A DNA stretch of 64,000 nucleotides, from the NCBI RefSeq assembly GCF_018324685.1, contig NZ_AP023354.1, positions 6,592,426-6,656,425 of the forward strand, in the 5' to 3' direction. Shown in pieces: positions 37,353 through 45,783 of this stretch (position 1 is the stretch's first letter; the number at the start of each line of letters is the position of its first letter). Under the pieces are notes generated by a model, which saw nothing but the letters and a program-made list of their open reading frames with translations, ran no database searches and had not been told where the DNA came from. The translations under genes were made by a program, and so were the position numbers. This DNA is from Actinocatenispora sera. Lineage in GTDB: Bacteria > Actinomycetota > Actinomycetes > Mycobacteriales > Micromonosporaceae.

Positions 37353-38305
37353 GGGGTCCCCCTCACGTCGAGTGCCGCGCTGCGCAGCCTGTTCGCCGCG
37401 CCGTACGCGACCGCCGCCCACACCACGAGCGCCGGCCAGATCAACACCTGCCCGGCGGTACGGATCCCCGGCAGCTGCGCGGCGACCCCGAGGTTGATGG
37501 CGGCGGTCGCGGTCATCCCGAGCGGGAAGACCGTCGACCAGCGGCGCACGTCGTAGTGCGGCCGGCGCCAGATCGCCTCACCGACCGCGAGCACCAGGTA
37601 CCAGCCGGCGGCGAGCGCCCAGAGCACCAGCGCCGCCACCCGCAACACCCCGCCGGAAACACCGAGCAGGCCGGCGGCGAGGTACAGCTTGGTGGCGGCC
37701 AGGGTCGAGATGGCCAGCGCACCGCCGGCCACCCAGTGGTCGCCCACGCCGAGCGCGACCTGCCGGAAGTCGAACGTCACCAACACGCTGACGTACGCCA
37801 CCAGGCCGGCGAGGAACAGCACCCCGGCCACGATCGCCAGCCAGCGCAGCTGCTCGGCGATCGCGACCGAGGCGGCCAGCACCGCGAGCGCCTGGGTGGA
37901 GACGCACAGCAGGAAGTTGACCCCGACCGTCGGCGTCTTCCAGTGCATGAGCACCAGCGGCAGCAGCACCAGCCACAGCGCCGCGGCCAGCGCCAGCAGC
38001 GCCACCGACACCGGCAGCCAACCGAGGATGGTCAGCCGGGTACCGAGCACGCAGGTACCGGCCACCCCGGTCAGCGACGGCGGCACGTCGGCGTCCGCCA
38101 CCCAGCGGGCCCGGTGCACCAGCAGCCGGGTCAGGAACAGCACCGCGAGCGCCAGCCACAGCACCGCGGCGATCGCGACCAGCACGTACGACAGCCACAG
38201 CACCGGCACACCGGCCATGCCGGTGGAAAGGATCGCGGTACCCATCACCGCCGCGCCGGCCCCCGGCGGCACCGTCGACGCGAACCGATCCAACTCCCCG
38301 TTCAT
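37349..38305 (-). CDS. TDT/TehA-type tellurite-resistance/dicarboxylate transporter family protein
   Basis: A 318-residue membrane protein with about ten helices of the TDT/SLAC1 fold: VMGTAILSTGMAGVPVLWLS at the start, then WLPVSVALLALAAALWLVLL, and HWKTPTVGVNFLLCVSTQAL. Its GTG/TGA overlap with narG and place at the head of the nar operon suggest a link to nitrate respiration, perhaps as an anion channel for nitrate or nitrite where other operons have NarK. That role is inferred. ATG at 38305 has a ribosome site, GCGGAGGCGGC, and overlaps the stop of a repeat-encoded leader ORF (ATGA). Longer starts would run through the minisatellite and are unlikely. Confidence 0.8.
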   Translation of the reverse strand: MNGELDRFASTVPPGAGAAVMGTAILSTGMAGVPVLWLSYVLVAIAAVLWLALAVLFLTRLLVHRARWVADADVPPSLTGVAGTCVLGTRLTILGWLPVSVALLALAAALWLVLLPLVLMHWKTPTVGVNFLLCVSTQALAVLAASVAIAEQLRWLAIVAGVLFLAGLVAYVSVLVTFDFRQVALGVGDHWVAGGALAISTLAATKLYLAAGLLGVSGGVLRVAALVLWALAAGWYLVLAVGEAIWRRPHYDVRRWSTVFPLGMTATAAINLGVAAQLPGIRTAGQVLIWPALVVWAAVAYGAANRLRSAALDVRGTP

Positions 38306-38460
38306 GCCGCCTCCGCGGGAGAGAGTGCGTCGGCTGGACTCGCCACCGCCTCCGCGGGACAGAGTGCGTCGGCGGGACTCGCCACCGCCTCCGCGGGAGA
38401 GAGTGCGTCGGCTGGACTCGCCACCGCCTCCGCGGGAGAGAGTGCGTCGGCGGGGTTCAT
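38302..38460 (-). CDS. Small repeat-encoded leader ORF overlapping the transporter start
   Basis: A 52-codon frame from ATG 38460 consists almost wholly of a 13-residue repeat, VASPADALSPAEA, four times (one copy has C for S), and starts MNPADALSPAEA. It ends with TGA overlapping the ATG of the TDT-type transporter by 4 bases. Every unit also carries GGAGGCG close to a GTG, a repeated initiation-like signal. No ribosome site precedes ATG 38460. It might be a translated leader that couples translation to the nar operon, or only an artefact of a minisatellite open in all frames on this strand. Confidence 0.35.
   Translation of the reverse strand: MNPADALSPAEAVASPADALSPAEAVASPADALCPAEAVASPADALSPAEAA
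38309..38456. repeat. 39-bp minisatellite, four copies, before the nar operon
   Basis: A 39-base unit starting GCCTCCGCGGGAGAGAGTGC (plus strand) repeats at 38309, 38348, 38387 and 38426, the last copy losing identity near 38456. Copies differ at very few bases (GAGAGAG/GACAGAG; GGCTGGA/GGCGGGA). The period is a multiple of three, so frames stay open on both strands. There are no unique spacers, so this is not a CRISPR array. Copy-number change would alter the leader of the nitrate reductase operon without breaking the small ORF. Confidence 0.9.
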
Positions 38461-38681
38461 GGTGCGGCTCGGGATGGCATCGGGCGGAACCGGCGGTGAC
38501 CCCGCAGCCCACCGATCCCGCCCCGACGTGATCTGCGGTCGGTGACAGTCACCTTTCGGAGCCTAGAAGCGCGTGGTGCCGCGCGCACCCCTTTCCTCGC
38601 TATTGGTAAACCGGACGGGCGGTCGGGTCAGCGCTTCGCCTCAGCGGTCCTCACTGAGGCAGCTGTCGGAGCGCGTCCCTG

Positions 38682-39389
38682 TCAGGGCCTCTCGACGGCG
38701 CGGTGCCGGCTGGTGGCGGGGGTGTCGGCGTTCGCGGCGAGCAGCGCGTCCAGGCTGCCCCGGGCGGAGCCGATGTCCTGCCGGGGCAGCGGGATGCCGC
38801 CCAGCGCCAGTACCTCGATCGCCTCCGCGGCGAACTGCCGGCTCGGGGTGCGGCCGCCCGCCGCGTACCAGGCTTCGAGGGCCAGCTCGTACACCGCCGC
38901 GACCAGCGCGCCGGCCAGTGCCGGGACGACCGTGTCGGCGGTACCGGCCAGCCGGTGTCGCATCTCGTCGGCCAGCTCGCGCCGGAACTCGGCGACCTCG
39001 CCGTGCATCGCCGCTCGTACCGCCGGGTTGGCGGCCATCAGGTCCTGTGCGGCCAGCGCGCGCGGCACGTCGACCGTCTCGTCGTACCGGGCGAGCGCGC
39101 CGATCAGCGCCTCGGTCAGCGCGTCGCCGATCGGCGCGTCCACCGGAATCGCCCGCAGCCGCTCCAGCACGGCGGCCAACCCGCCGCCGATGTGGTGCAG
39201 CGCGAGCTGCTCCTTGGTCGCGAAGTGCCGGTACACGGTGCTCGGCGCCACCTCGGCGGCGGCGGCGATCTCCTCGATGGTGACCTGCTCGTACCCGCGC
39301 TCGGCGAACATGTCCAGCGCCGTGGCGGCGATGCCTTCCCGGGTGCGCGCCATCTTGCGCGCCCGCAGCCCGTCCGCCTTCGCCACCAT
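38682..39389 (-). CDS. TetR family transcriptional regulator
   Basis: A 235-residue repressor with a TetR HTH at residues about 15-65 (AERGYEQVTIEEIAAAAEVA, then STVYRHFATKEQLALHHIGG). The ligand domain resembles the mycobacterial-type regulators found beside MMPL transporters. ATG at 39389 is six bases from a minus-strand TAGGGT (plus 39396-39401), a leaderless start. It is divergent from the MMPL gene, and a perfect 10-bp-arm dyad lies between them, so this gene very likely represses the transporter and possibly itself. Confidence 0.87.
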   Translation of the reverse strand: MVAKADGLRARKMARTREGIAATALDMFAERGYEQVTIEEIAAAAEVAPSTVYRHFATKEQLALHHIGGGLAAVLERLRAIPVDAPIGDALTEALIGALARYDETVDVPRALAAQDLMAANPAVRAAMHGEVAEFRRELADEMRHRLAGTADTVVPALAGALVAAVYELALEAWYAAGGRTPSRQFAAEAIEVLALGGIPLPRQDIGSARGSLDALLAANADTPATSRHRAVERP

Positions 39390-39446
39390 GCGACCACCCT
39401 ATGACCCGCTGGGAGGTACCGGCGTGACCGGCTCCACAGATTGACG

Positions 39447-39474
39447 GGAGTGACTCGCACGAGAGAGTCACTCC
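39447..39474. promoter_or_regulatory. Operator between tetR and MMPL gene
   Basis: GGAGTGACTC (39447-39456) and GAGTCACTCC (39465-39474) are perfect inverted arms around an 8-base spacer. The site overlaps TTGACG at 39441-39446, a likely -35 box for the MMPL gene, 41 bases before its start. Binding by the adjacent TetR is inferred. Confidence 0.75.
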
Positions 39475-39514
39475 TGCGAAGCTGGGTGGACAGGAGACCG
39501 AGCGAGGAGTGTCG

Positions 39515-41686
39515 ATGTCGGGTCTGCTCTACCGCCTGGGCCGGTTCGCCCACTGCCGCCGCTGGTGGGTCATCGCCGCCTGGCTGGTCGTCCTGGTCGG
39601 CATGGCCACCGCGGCGGTGACGCTCAGGGGCACCCTGGCCGACACGTTCAGCGTGCCCGGCACCCCCGCCCAGCAGACCATCGACCAGCTGCACCGCAGC
39701 TTCCCCGCCGCGTCCGGCGGCAGCGCCCAGGTGGTCGTGCAGGCGCCCGCCGGCCACAACCTGCTCGAACCGGACATTCAGCGGGAGGTGTCCGCCGCCT
39801 CCGCCCGGCTCGACCACCTCGACGGCGTCGTCGGCGCGCTCAGCCCGTACCAGGCGAAGACGATCTCCGGCGGCGACCACCGCACCGGCTACATCTCCAT
39901 CCAGTTCGTCCAGCCCGACCAGGAGGTCGGCGACGCCACCAAGGACCGGATCCAGCATCTTGCCGGGCAGCTGCGCCACGACGGGCTGCGCGCCGAGGTC
40001 GGCGGCCAGGCGTTCAGCAGCGCCTCCCAGGTCGGCGGTACCGAGGCGATCGGCGTCGTCGTCGCGGTGGTGGTGCTGCTGATCGTCTTCGGCTCGCTGA
40101 TCCCGGCGCTGTTGCCGCTGGTCACCGCGCTGGTCGGGGTTGGCATCGGGTACCTCGGGATCACCGCGCTGTCCGGCGCGATCTCGATGAACAGCGTGGC
40201 GCCGGTGCTCGCGCTGATGATCGGGCTGGCGGTCGGCATCGACTACGCGCTGTTCGTGGTGTCCCGGCACCGGGGCCAGCTGCGTGCCGGGATGCCGGTC
40301 GGCGAGTCGATCGGGCGGGCCAACGCCACCGCCGGCTCGGCCGTGGTGTTCGCCGGTACCACCGTGTTCATCGCGCTCGCCGCGCTGTCGGTGGTCAACA
40401 TCCCCTTCCTGACGATCATGGGCCTGGCCGCCGCCGGTACGGTCATCGTCTCGGTACTGGTCGCCGTCACCTTGCTGCCCGCGCTGCTCGCGGTGGCCGG
40501 CCGCCGGCTCGACGCGGTACCGCTGCCGATCCTGCGGCGCCGGCAGGACCGTGCCGGCGGGCAGCGGGGGCTCGGCGCCCGCTGGGCCGGCTTCGTCACC
40601 CGGCGCCGGGTACCGGTGGTGATCGCCGGGCTGATCGTGCTGGGCGTCCTCGCCATCCCGGCACCGAAACTGAGCCTCGGGCTGCCGGACGCCGGCGCCG
40701 AACCGGCCGGTTCCGGCAGCCGCGCCGCATACGAGCTGATCGCGGACAACTTCGGGCCCGGCTTCAACGGGCCGCTCGTGGTGGCCGCCGACCTGCGCGG
40801 CACCGCCGCCCCGGCGAAGGCCGCCCTCGCCGTCCGCCAGCGGCTGGCCGGCAAGGGCGTGACCGCGGTGGCCGCACCGACGTTCAACGCCGACAGGACG
40901 ACCGCGATCATCACCGTGATCCCGTCCACCGGCCCGAACGACGCGCAGACCAAGGACCTGGTGCAGCGGATCCGGGACGACGCCGGCTCGATCCACCGGG
41001 CCACCGGCGCGCGGATCGGCGTGACCGGCAGTACCGCGCTCTACATCGACATCTCGTCCCGGCTGTCCGCCGCGCTGCCGGTGTTCGTGCTGATCGTCGT
41101 CGGGCTGTCGCTGGTACTGCTGGCGTTCGCCTTCCGCTCGTTGCTGGTACCGGTCAAGGCCGCGGTCGGGTTCGTGCTGTCGCTGCTCGCCGCGATCGGC
41201 GGCGTGGTCGCCGTGTACCAGTGGGGTTGGCTCGCGGGTGCCTTCCACGTCGCCGAGTCCGGCTGGGTACTCAGCTTCCTGCCGATCCTGCTCATCGGCG
41301 TGCTGTTCGGGCTGGCGATGGACTACGAGGTGTTCCTGGTGTCCCGGATGCGCGAGGAGCACAACCGGCACGGCGACCCCCAGGCCGCGGTACGCACCGG
41401 GTTCCGGCACGGTGCCCGGGTGGTCACCGCCGCCGCGCTGATCATGATCTCGGTGTTCGCCGGCTTCGTGTTCGGCGACAACACGACGGTCGCCTCGATG
41501 GGCTTCGCGCTGGCGCTCGGCGTGCTGCTGGACGCCTTCCTGGTCCGGATGACCCTGGTACCGGCGGTGATGTCGCTGCTCGGCCGCGCCGCCTGGTGGC
41601 TGCCCCGCTGGCTGGACCGGATCCTGCCGCGCGTCGACGTCGAGGGCGCCCCGGAACCGGACCGCACCCCGCAGCCCGTCGCCTGA
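39515..41686 (+). CDS. MMPL family RND-type transporter
   Basis: A 723-residue transporter with two MMPL halves, each with one helix, a large outer loop and five further helices. Signatures: LALMIGLAVGIDYALFVVSR near residue 245 in the first half and IGVLFGLAMDYEVFLVSRMR near 600 in the second, where the buried Asp carries protons. It probably exports lipids or drug-like compounds using the proton gradient. ATG at 39515 is preceded by GAGGAG; GTG at 39509 is less likely. It is controlled by the divergent TetR through the dyad at 39447-39474. The C-terminal tail is short, unlike large mycobacterial MmpL proteins. Confidence 0.9.
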   Translation: MSGLLYRLGRFAHCRRWWVIAAWLVVLVGMATAAVTLRGTLADTFSVPGTPAQQTIDQLHRSFPAASGGSAQVVVQAPAGHNLLEPDIQREVSAASARLDHLDGVVGALSPYQAKTISGGDHRTGYISIQFVQPDQEVGDATKDRIQHLAGQLRHDGLRAEVGGQAFSSASQVGGTEAIGVVVAVVVLLIVFGSLIPALLPLVTALVGVGIGYLGITALSGAISMNSVAPVLALMIGLAVGIDYALFVVSRHRGQLRAGMPVGESIGRANATAGSAVVFAGTTVFIALAALSVVNIPFLTIMGLAAAGTVIVSVLVAVTLLPALLAVAGRRLDAVPLPILRRRQDRAGGQRGLGARWAGFVTRRRVPVVIAGLIVLGVLAIPAPKLSLGLPDAGAEPAGSGSRAAYELIADNFGPGFNGPLVVAADLRGTAAPAKAALAVRQRLAGKGVTAVAAPTFNADRTTAIITVIPSTGPNDAQTKDLVQRIRDDAGSIHRATGARIGVTGSTALYIDISSRLSAALPVFVLIVVGLSLVLLAFAFRSLLVPVKAAVGFVLSLLAAIGGVVAVYQWGWLAGAFHVAESGWVLSFLPILLIGVLFGLAMDYEVFLVSRMREEHNRHGDPQAAVRTGFRHGARVVTAAALIMISVFAGFVFGDNTTVASMGFALALGVLLDAFLVRMTLVPAVMSLLGRAAWWLPRWLDRILPRVDVEGAPEPDRTPQPVA

Positions 41687-41756
41687 CCCCGCCGGGGCGG
41701 CGCGGCAGTGTGGTGGCGCACAGCGGTACGGCCGGGCGGCCGATAGGTTGGGCGGC

Positions 41757-42581
41757 ATGCGGCTGAGCAGGATCAGGATCTATCCCGTCAAGTCGACCAG
41801 GGGCAGCGAGCTGGCCGAGGCGTCGGTCGAGCCGTGGGGGCTGCGCGACGACCGGCGCTGGCTGGTCGTCGCCGCCGACGGCGAGGCGCTCACCGCCCGG
41901 ACCAACGACCGGATGCTCACGGTGACCGCGACGCCGACGGCGGACGGTCTCGTGCTGGCCGCCCCTGGGTACGAGCCGCTGACGGTGGTGCACCCGGCCG
42001 CGGACGCCGAGCCGCTGCCCACCCCGATCAGCCGGCTGGACCGGTGCCGCGCCGCCGGCAAGGCCGCCGACGACTGGCTGTCCGAGGTGCTGGCCGAGCC
42101 GGTGCGGCTGGGCTGGCAGGACGATCCGCGCCGCCGGGCGGTCGGCGAGACGCACGGCGGCCGGCCCGGCGACCATGTCAGCCTGGCCGACGACGCCCCG
42201 CTGCTGCTGACCACGATCGCGTCGCTGGATCGGCTCAACGAGTGGGTGTCCGCCACCCGGGCGGAACGCGGCGAGCCGGCCGGCGACCCGCTGTCGATGG
42301 TGCGGTTCCGGCCGAACGTGGTGGTCGACGGCGTGGCGGAGCCGTTCGTCGAGGATGGCTGGGACCGGGTCACGATCGGCTCGGTACCGTTCCGGTTCGC
42401 CGAGCGGTGCGACCGGTGCGTGCTCACCACCATCGACCCGGACACCCGGATCCACGGCAAGGAGCCGATCCGTACGCTGTCGCGGCACCGGCGCGAGGAC
42501 GGCAAGGTGTGGTTCGGCGTCCGGCTGATCCCGCTGGCCACCGGCATCATCCGGCTCGACGACCCGATCACGCTCGGCTGA
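41757..42581 (+). CDS. MOSC domain protein with N-terminal beta-barrel domain
   Basis: A 274-residue protein. Residues 1-105 match the MOSC N-terminal beta-barrel (MRLSRIRIYPVKSTRGSELA; WGLRDDRRWLVVAADGEAL), and about 120-274 the MOSC domain, with the conserved MVRFRPNVVVDG and the sulfur-carrying Cys region FAERCDRCVLTTIDPDT. Relatives include YcbX and mARC-type molybdenum enzymes that reduce N-hydroxylated compounds. ATG at 41757 is 7 bases from TAGGTT (41744-41749), a leaderless start. It is followed 3 bases later by a P-loop kinase gene, so they form an operon. Confidence 0.87.
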   Translation: MRLSRIRIYPVKSTRGSELAEASVEPWGLRDDRRWLVVAADGEALTARTNDRMLTVTATPTADGLVLAAPGYEPLTVVHPAADAEPLPTPISRLDRCRAAGKAADDWLSEVLAEPVRLGWQDDPRRRAVGETHGGRPGDHVSLADDAPLLLTTIASLDRLNEWVSATRAERGEPAGDPLSMVRFRPNVVVDGVAEPFVEDGWDRVTIGSVPFRFAERCDRCVLTTIDPDTRIHGKEPIRTLSRHRREDGKVWFGVRLIPLATGIIRLDDPITLG

Positions 42582-42584
42582 TCG

Positions 42585-43292
42585 ATGGCCGCCGGGCGCC
42601 GCCGATCGTCTCCCGGGCGGACCGGAGACCCACCCGCCGTGGCCACCGGCCCGGACGGGACGAGCGGCGCGACCGACATCGTGGGCGTGGACGCCGCGGT
42701 GGCCGCCGCGCGGGTCCTCGCGGACCGACCGGGCCTTGGCATGCTCGGCATCGTCGGGCCGCCCGGCGCCGGCAAGAGCACGCTGGCCGAACGGATCGTC
42801 GCCGAGCTCGGCGACACCGCGTGCCTGCTGCCGATGGACGGCTTCCACCTCGCGAACGCCACCCTCGACCGGCTCGGCCGGGCCGACCGCAAGGGCGCGC
42901 CGGACACGTTCGACGCCGCCGGGTACGTCGCGACGCTGCGCCGGATCCGGGCCGGCAGCGAGATCGTCTACGCGCCCCGGTTCCACCGCGAGATCGAGGA
43001 GTCGTACGCGGCGGAACTCGCCGTCGACCCGGCGACCGCCCGGCTGGTCGTCACCGAGGGCAACTACCTGCTGCTCGGCGAACCACCCTGGTCGGCGGTG
43101 CGCGGGCAGCTCGACGCCTGCTGGTACGTGGCGGTCGACGAGGCGCTGCGGCTGCGCCGGCTGGTGAACCGGCATCTCGGGTACGGCCGGTCGCCGGCGG
43201 TGGCGCACGCCTGGGCGCACGGCAGCGACCAGCGCAACGCCGAGCTGGTGATGCGGACCCGAGCCGCCGCCGACGCCACCGTCCAGCTCTGA
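42585..43292 (+). CDS. P-loop nucleoside/nucleotide kinase family protein
   Basis: A 235-residue kinase of the uridine kinase/pantothenate kinase-like class. It has a Walker A motif, GIVGPPGAGKSTLAERIVAE (near residue 55), a substrate loop with PMDGFHLANATLDRLGRADR, then YAPRFHREIEES and VTEGNYLLLGEPPW, and a lid with LRRLVNRHLGYGRSPAVAHA. The exact substrate (nucleoside, sugar or cofactor precursor) cannot be told. The first 35 residues are variable, so a later GTG start is possible. It follows the MOSC gene directly. Confidence 0.85.
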   Translation: MAAGRRRSSPGRTGDPPAVATGPDGTSGATDIVGVDAAVAAARVLADRPGLGMLGIVGPPGAGKSTLAERIVAELGDTACLLPMDGFHLANATLDRLGRADRKGAPDTFDAAGYVATLRRIRAGSEIVYAPRFHREIEESYAAELAVDPATARLVVTEGNYLLLGEPPWSAVRGQLDACWYVAVDEALRLRRLVNRHLGYGRSPAVAHAWAHGSDQRNAELVMRTRAAADATVQL

Positions 43293-43333
43293 CCGGCGCC
43301 GACCCCGTCCTGCGGTTCCGAGTCGGTGGCGGG

Positions 43334-44560
43334 TCAGGTGTCGCTCGGGGCGGCGACCGGCGCGGGTCGCGCCGCGGCGTCGAGTACCCGGGACCGGCGC
43401 AGCCCCGGTACCAGCAGCGCGGTGGTGGCGAGCGACGCGCAACCGACGAGCCCCACCGCGGTCGCCGCGGCCGCCGCGCCGCCACCGAACGACTGCGTGA
43501 GCAGCCCGGCGACCAGCGCACCGATCGCCTGCATCGCCATCATCCCGGTCGAGTTGAGGCCGAGAACCTGCCCGCGGATCGACTGCTCGGTGTTTCGGAC
43601 CAGCCGGTCCTGCAGCGGCAGGCTCGCCGCGTACCCGGCGGAGGCGACGAATCCGAGCACCAGCCCCACCGGCAGCGCCGGCCGGAGCAGGAACAGCAGG
43701 TACGGCGCGGCCAGCAGGAACCGCAGCGGTTCGACGAGCCGGTCCCGGATCCGCGCGGGGACGAACCGGCCGACCACGACGTCGCCGACGAGCATGCCGG
43801 CGGCGGTCGCCGCGTACAGGTAGCCGGCGTGACTGCCGGCGAGCGGAACGAACAGCGACTCGCAGCCGACGACCAGCCCGTTCGGGATCCACCCCGCCAG
43901 GTAGACCGGCCGTACCAGCGGGGAGCGCAACAGCGCCAGGTTCACCGTGCGAGCCCGGCGCACCACCGCGCGGGCCGTCGACCGTGGCGGGTGGTCACCG
44001 ATACCCACCGCGACCAGCAGTACCGCGAGCGCCGAGGCCCCGGCCGCGACGAGGAACAGCTCGCTGGCGTCGAGGGCGGCGAGCAGCACGCCGCCCAGCC
44101 CGTACCCGACGATCTGCATGCCGCCGATCGCGATGTTGAGCGTGGCCCGGCCGAACACGTAGCTGCCCTCCGGCAGGATGTCGGCGACGAGCGCGAGGGT
44201 CGACCCACCGGTCGCCGACATCACCACCCAGGGCAGGGCGAGGACGACGAACCGCGCACCCCACGGCAGTCCCGGGATCGCCTGCAGGCCATTGGCCACC
44301 GTGGTCACCGCCGCGACCAGCAGCAACGCCTGCCGCGGCCGGAGCAGGTCCGAGGCGGACAGCAGGAACCACGACGCGATCACCCGCAGCAGCGGCCCGC
44401 CGAACATGGCCAGGCCGGACCACACCGCGTTGCCGGTGGCCGCGTACGTGATGGTGCCCAGCGCCAGGCTGCCCACCGAAGCGGACGCAATGGCGAGGCA
44501 CTGGACGCCGAACACGGCCCGGAACTCGGCCACCCCGAACAGTTCCCGATAGGTACGCAC
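43334..44560 (-). CDS. MFS transporter
   Basis: A 408-residue 12-helix transporter without the strongest motif A. It has a helix 1 region SVGSLALGTITYAATGNAVW, a middle GLGGVLLAALDASELFLVAA and a second half with GYLYAATAAGMLVGDVVVGR. The GTG start at 44560 is chosen as the first codon before the conserved FGVAEFRAVFGVQ; it is divergent from the ArsR-type gene at 44622, and a 7-bp-arm dyad lies between them. Export of a compound sensed by that regulator is probable. Confidence 0.78.
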   Translation of the reverse strand: MRTYRELFGVAEFRAVFGVQCLAIASASVGSLALGTITYAATGNAVWSGLAMFGGPLLRVIASWFLLSASDLLRPRQALLLVAAVTTVANGLQAIPGLPWGARFVVLALPWVVMSATGGSTLALVADILPEGSYVFGRATLNIAIGGMQIVGYGLGGVLLAALDASELFLVAAGASALAVLLVAVGIGDHPPRSTARAVVRRARTVNLALLRSPLVRPVYLAGWIPNGLVVGCESLFVPLAGSHAGYLYAATAAGMLVGDVVVGRFVPARIRDRLVEPLRFLLAAPYLLFLLRPALPVGLVLGFVASAGYAASLPLQDRLVRNTEQSIRGQVLGLNSTGMMAMQAIGALVAGLLTQSFGGGAAAAATAVGLVGCASLATTALLVPGLRRSRVLDAAARPAPVAAPSDT

Positions 44561-44600
44561 AAGCGAGCAGCATGCCCGCGCGCCGAACCCTCCCGGTAGT

Positions 44601-44620
44601 GTTTCGCGTGGAGGCGAAAC
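44601..44620. promoter_or_regulatory. Operator overlapping the ribosome site of the ArsR-type gene
   Basis: GTTTCGC (44601-44607) and GCGAAAC (44614-44620) are perfect inverted arms around GTGGAG. The GGAGG of the ribosome site (44610-44614) lies inside the dyad, 7 bases before the TTG start at 44622. It sits 41 bases from the divergent MFS start, so one regulator could control both. Confidence 0.6.
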
Positions 44621-44621
44621 G

Positions 44622-45599
44622 TTGGGTACCTGGCGGGTTCCGGTGGATCTGTTGGCGCGGGCGCGGTTTGCCGTCTCGCCGCGGGCCGAGATCGTCGCGG
44701 CGTTGAAGGCGCTCGTCCATCCGACCGACGCCACCGACCGTGCCTTCCACGCGGCACACCGGCAGGCGTTCGCCGACATGCTGGCCGCGATGCCGCGCCG
44801 GCGGGCGCTGCTGGAGTGCAGCTTCCGGGCCCGTCGCGGCGACCGGCCCGGCTGGCTCGCGGGCTACCTGTCGGCGCCGCCGATCGCGCCCGGCGCGAGC
44901 ATCCAGGACGAGCTCGCCGCGCTTGCCGCCGTCCCCACCGCGACGCTGCGCACCGACCTGGCGGAAACGGCGATGCGGCCGTTGCCGCCCGCGCTGCGCG
45001 GCGCCCGGCTGGCCGAGGTGGCCACCGGGCTCCTGGGCTGGGTCTGGACGCACACGCTGGACACCGACTGGCCGCGGCGGGAACGCATCCTGCGCGCCGA
45101 CATCGTGGCCCGGACCGCTCGGCTCGCCGCCCACGGCTGGGCCGCGGTACTGCGGGACCTCGGCCGGCACCGCGAATGGGTGGGCGACGGCGAGCTGCGG
45201 ATCAACAGCTTCGACCGGCCGACCCGGGTGCTGCCCGGCGACGCCGAGCTGTACTTCGTCCCGGTGCACGCGAACGGCACCTGGGCCGGCTGGGCCGAAC
45301 CGCACGCGTACGCCATCTACTACCCGGTGACCGGCCGGCTCGCCGACACCGACGCCCGGCGTACCGGCGGGCTGCCCGGGCTGATCGGCGCGAACCGGGC
45401 GGCCCTGCTGCGGCTGCTGCACGAGCCGGCCAGCCCGACCCGCCTCGCCACCGCGCTGGACCTGCCGATCGGCGCGGTCGGCAACCACCTGCGGGTGTTG
45501 CTGCAGGCCGGCGTGGTGCTGCGCCGCCGCTCCGGCCGCGCGGTGCTGTACTGGCGTACGCCGCTCGGCGACGCCCTGGTCGCCGCCGACGCCGGCTGA
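44622..45599 (+). CDS. DUF5937 / ArsR-type winged-helix regulator
   Basis: A 325-residue regulator. Residues about 1-235 resemble the DUF5937 region (DLLARARFAVSPRAEIVAAL; RSLEC-like LLECSFRARRGDRPGWLAGY), and about 245-325 form an ArsR-type winged helix (ALLRLLHEPASPTRLATALD; GAVGNHLRVLLQAGVVLRRR; SGRAVLYWRTPLGDAL). The start is taken as TTG 44622 because GGAGG lies 7 bases upstream; GTG 44643 is possible. It is divergent from the MFS gene and probably controls it through the dyad at 44601-44620. Confidence 0.8.
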   Translation: MGTWRVPVDLLARARFAVSPRAEIVAALKALVHPTDATDRAFHAAHRQAFADMLAAMPRRRALLECSFRARRGDRPGWLAGYLSAPPIAPGASIQDELAALAAVPTATLRTDLAETAMRPLPPALRGARLAEVATGLLGWVWTHTLDTDWPRRERILRADIVARTARLAAHGWAAVLRDLGRHREWVGDGELRINSFDRPTRVLPGDAELYFVPVHANGTWAGWAEPHAYAIYYPVTGRLADTDARRTGGLPGLIGANRAALLRLLHEPASPTRLATALDLPIGAVGNHLRVLLQAGVVLRRRSGRAVLYWRTPLGDALVAADAG

Positions 45600-45676
45600 T
45601 CGGTCGGCTGCGGCCGGCCGGGGTGCGTTCCTGTCACGGCCCGGCGCCACGGACCACCCGGCCCCGGCACGGCTGG

Positions 45677-45783
45677 ACCCGGTGTCGGCGGTGTTCCCAG
45701 GGCCGCTCGGTTCGCACAGGTCGGCGCTGGGGCGCGGCTGGGCCCGGTGTCGGCGGTGTTTCAGGAGCTGCTCGGTTCGAGCA
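45677..45783. repeat. Two imperfect direct copies of the ligA 3' end
   Basis: A segment reading CCCGGTGTCGGCGGTGTT followed by GCTCGGTTCG occurs at about 45679-45716 and again at about 45748-45782, roughly 69 bases apart. The second copy contains the stop codon and final codons of ligA (minus strand). The first lies in the 160-base gap after the ArsR-type gene, so it looks like a partial duplication of the ligA end. Confidence 0.55.

Noticed and set aside
33762-37556. A 1264-codon plus-strand open frame opposite narG
   Set aside because: Low-complexity Arg/His/Gln/Val protein without motifs; narG on the other strand is fully conserved. High GC leaves antisense frames open.
38309-38456. Minisatellite considered as a CRISPR array
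   Set aside because: The 39-bp units are directly adjacent, with no unique spacers and no cas genes.
39116-41758. An 880-codon minus-strand frame opposite the MMPL gene
   Set aside because: Antisense artefact rich in Gly/Asp/Arg/Gln; only its last part overlaps tetR and in another frame. The MMPL motifs on the plus strand are decisive.
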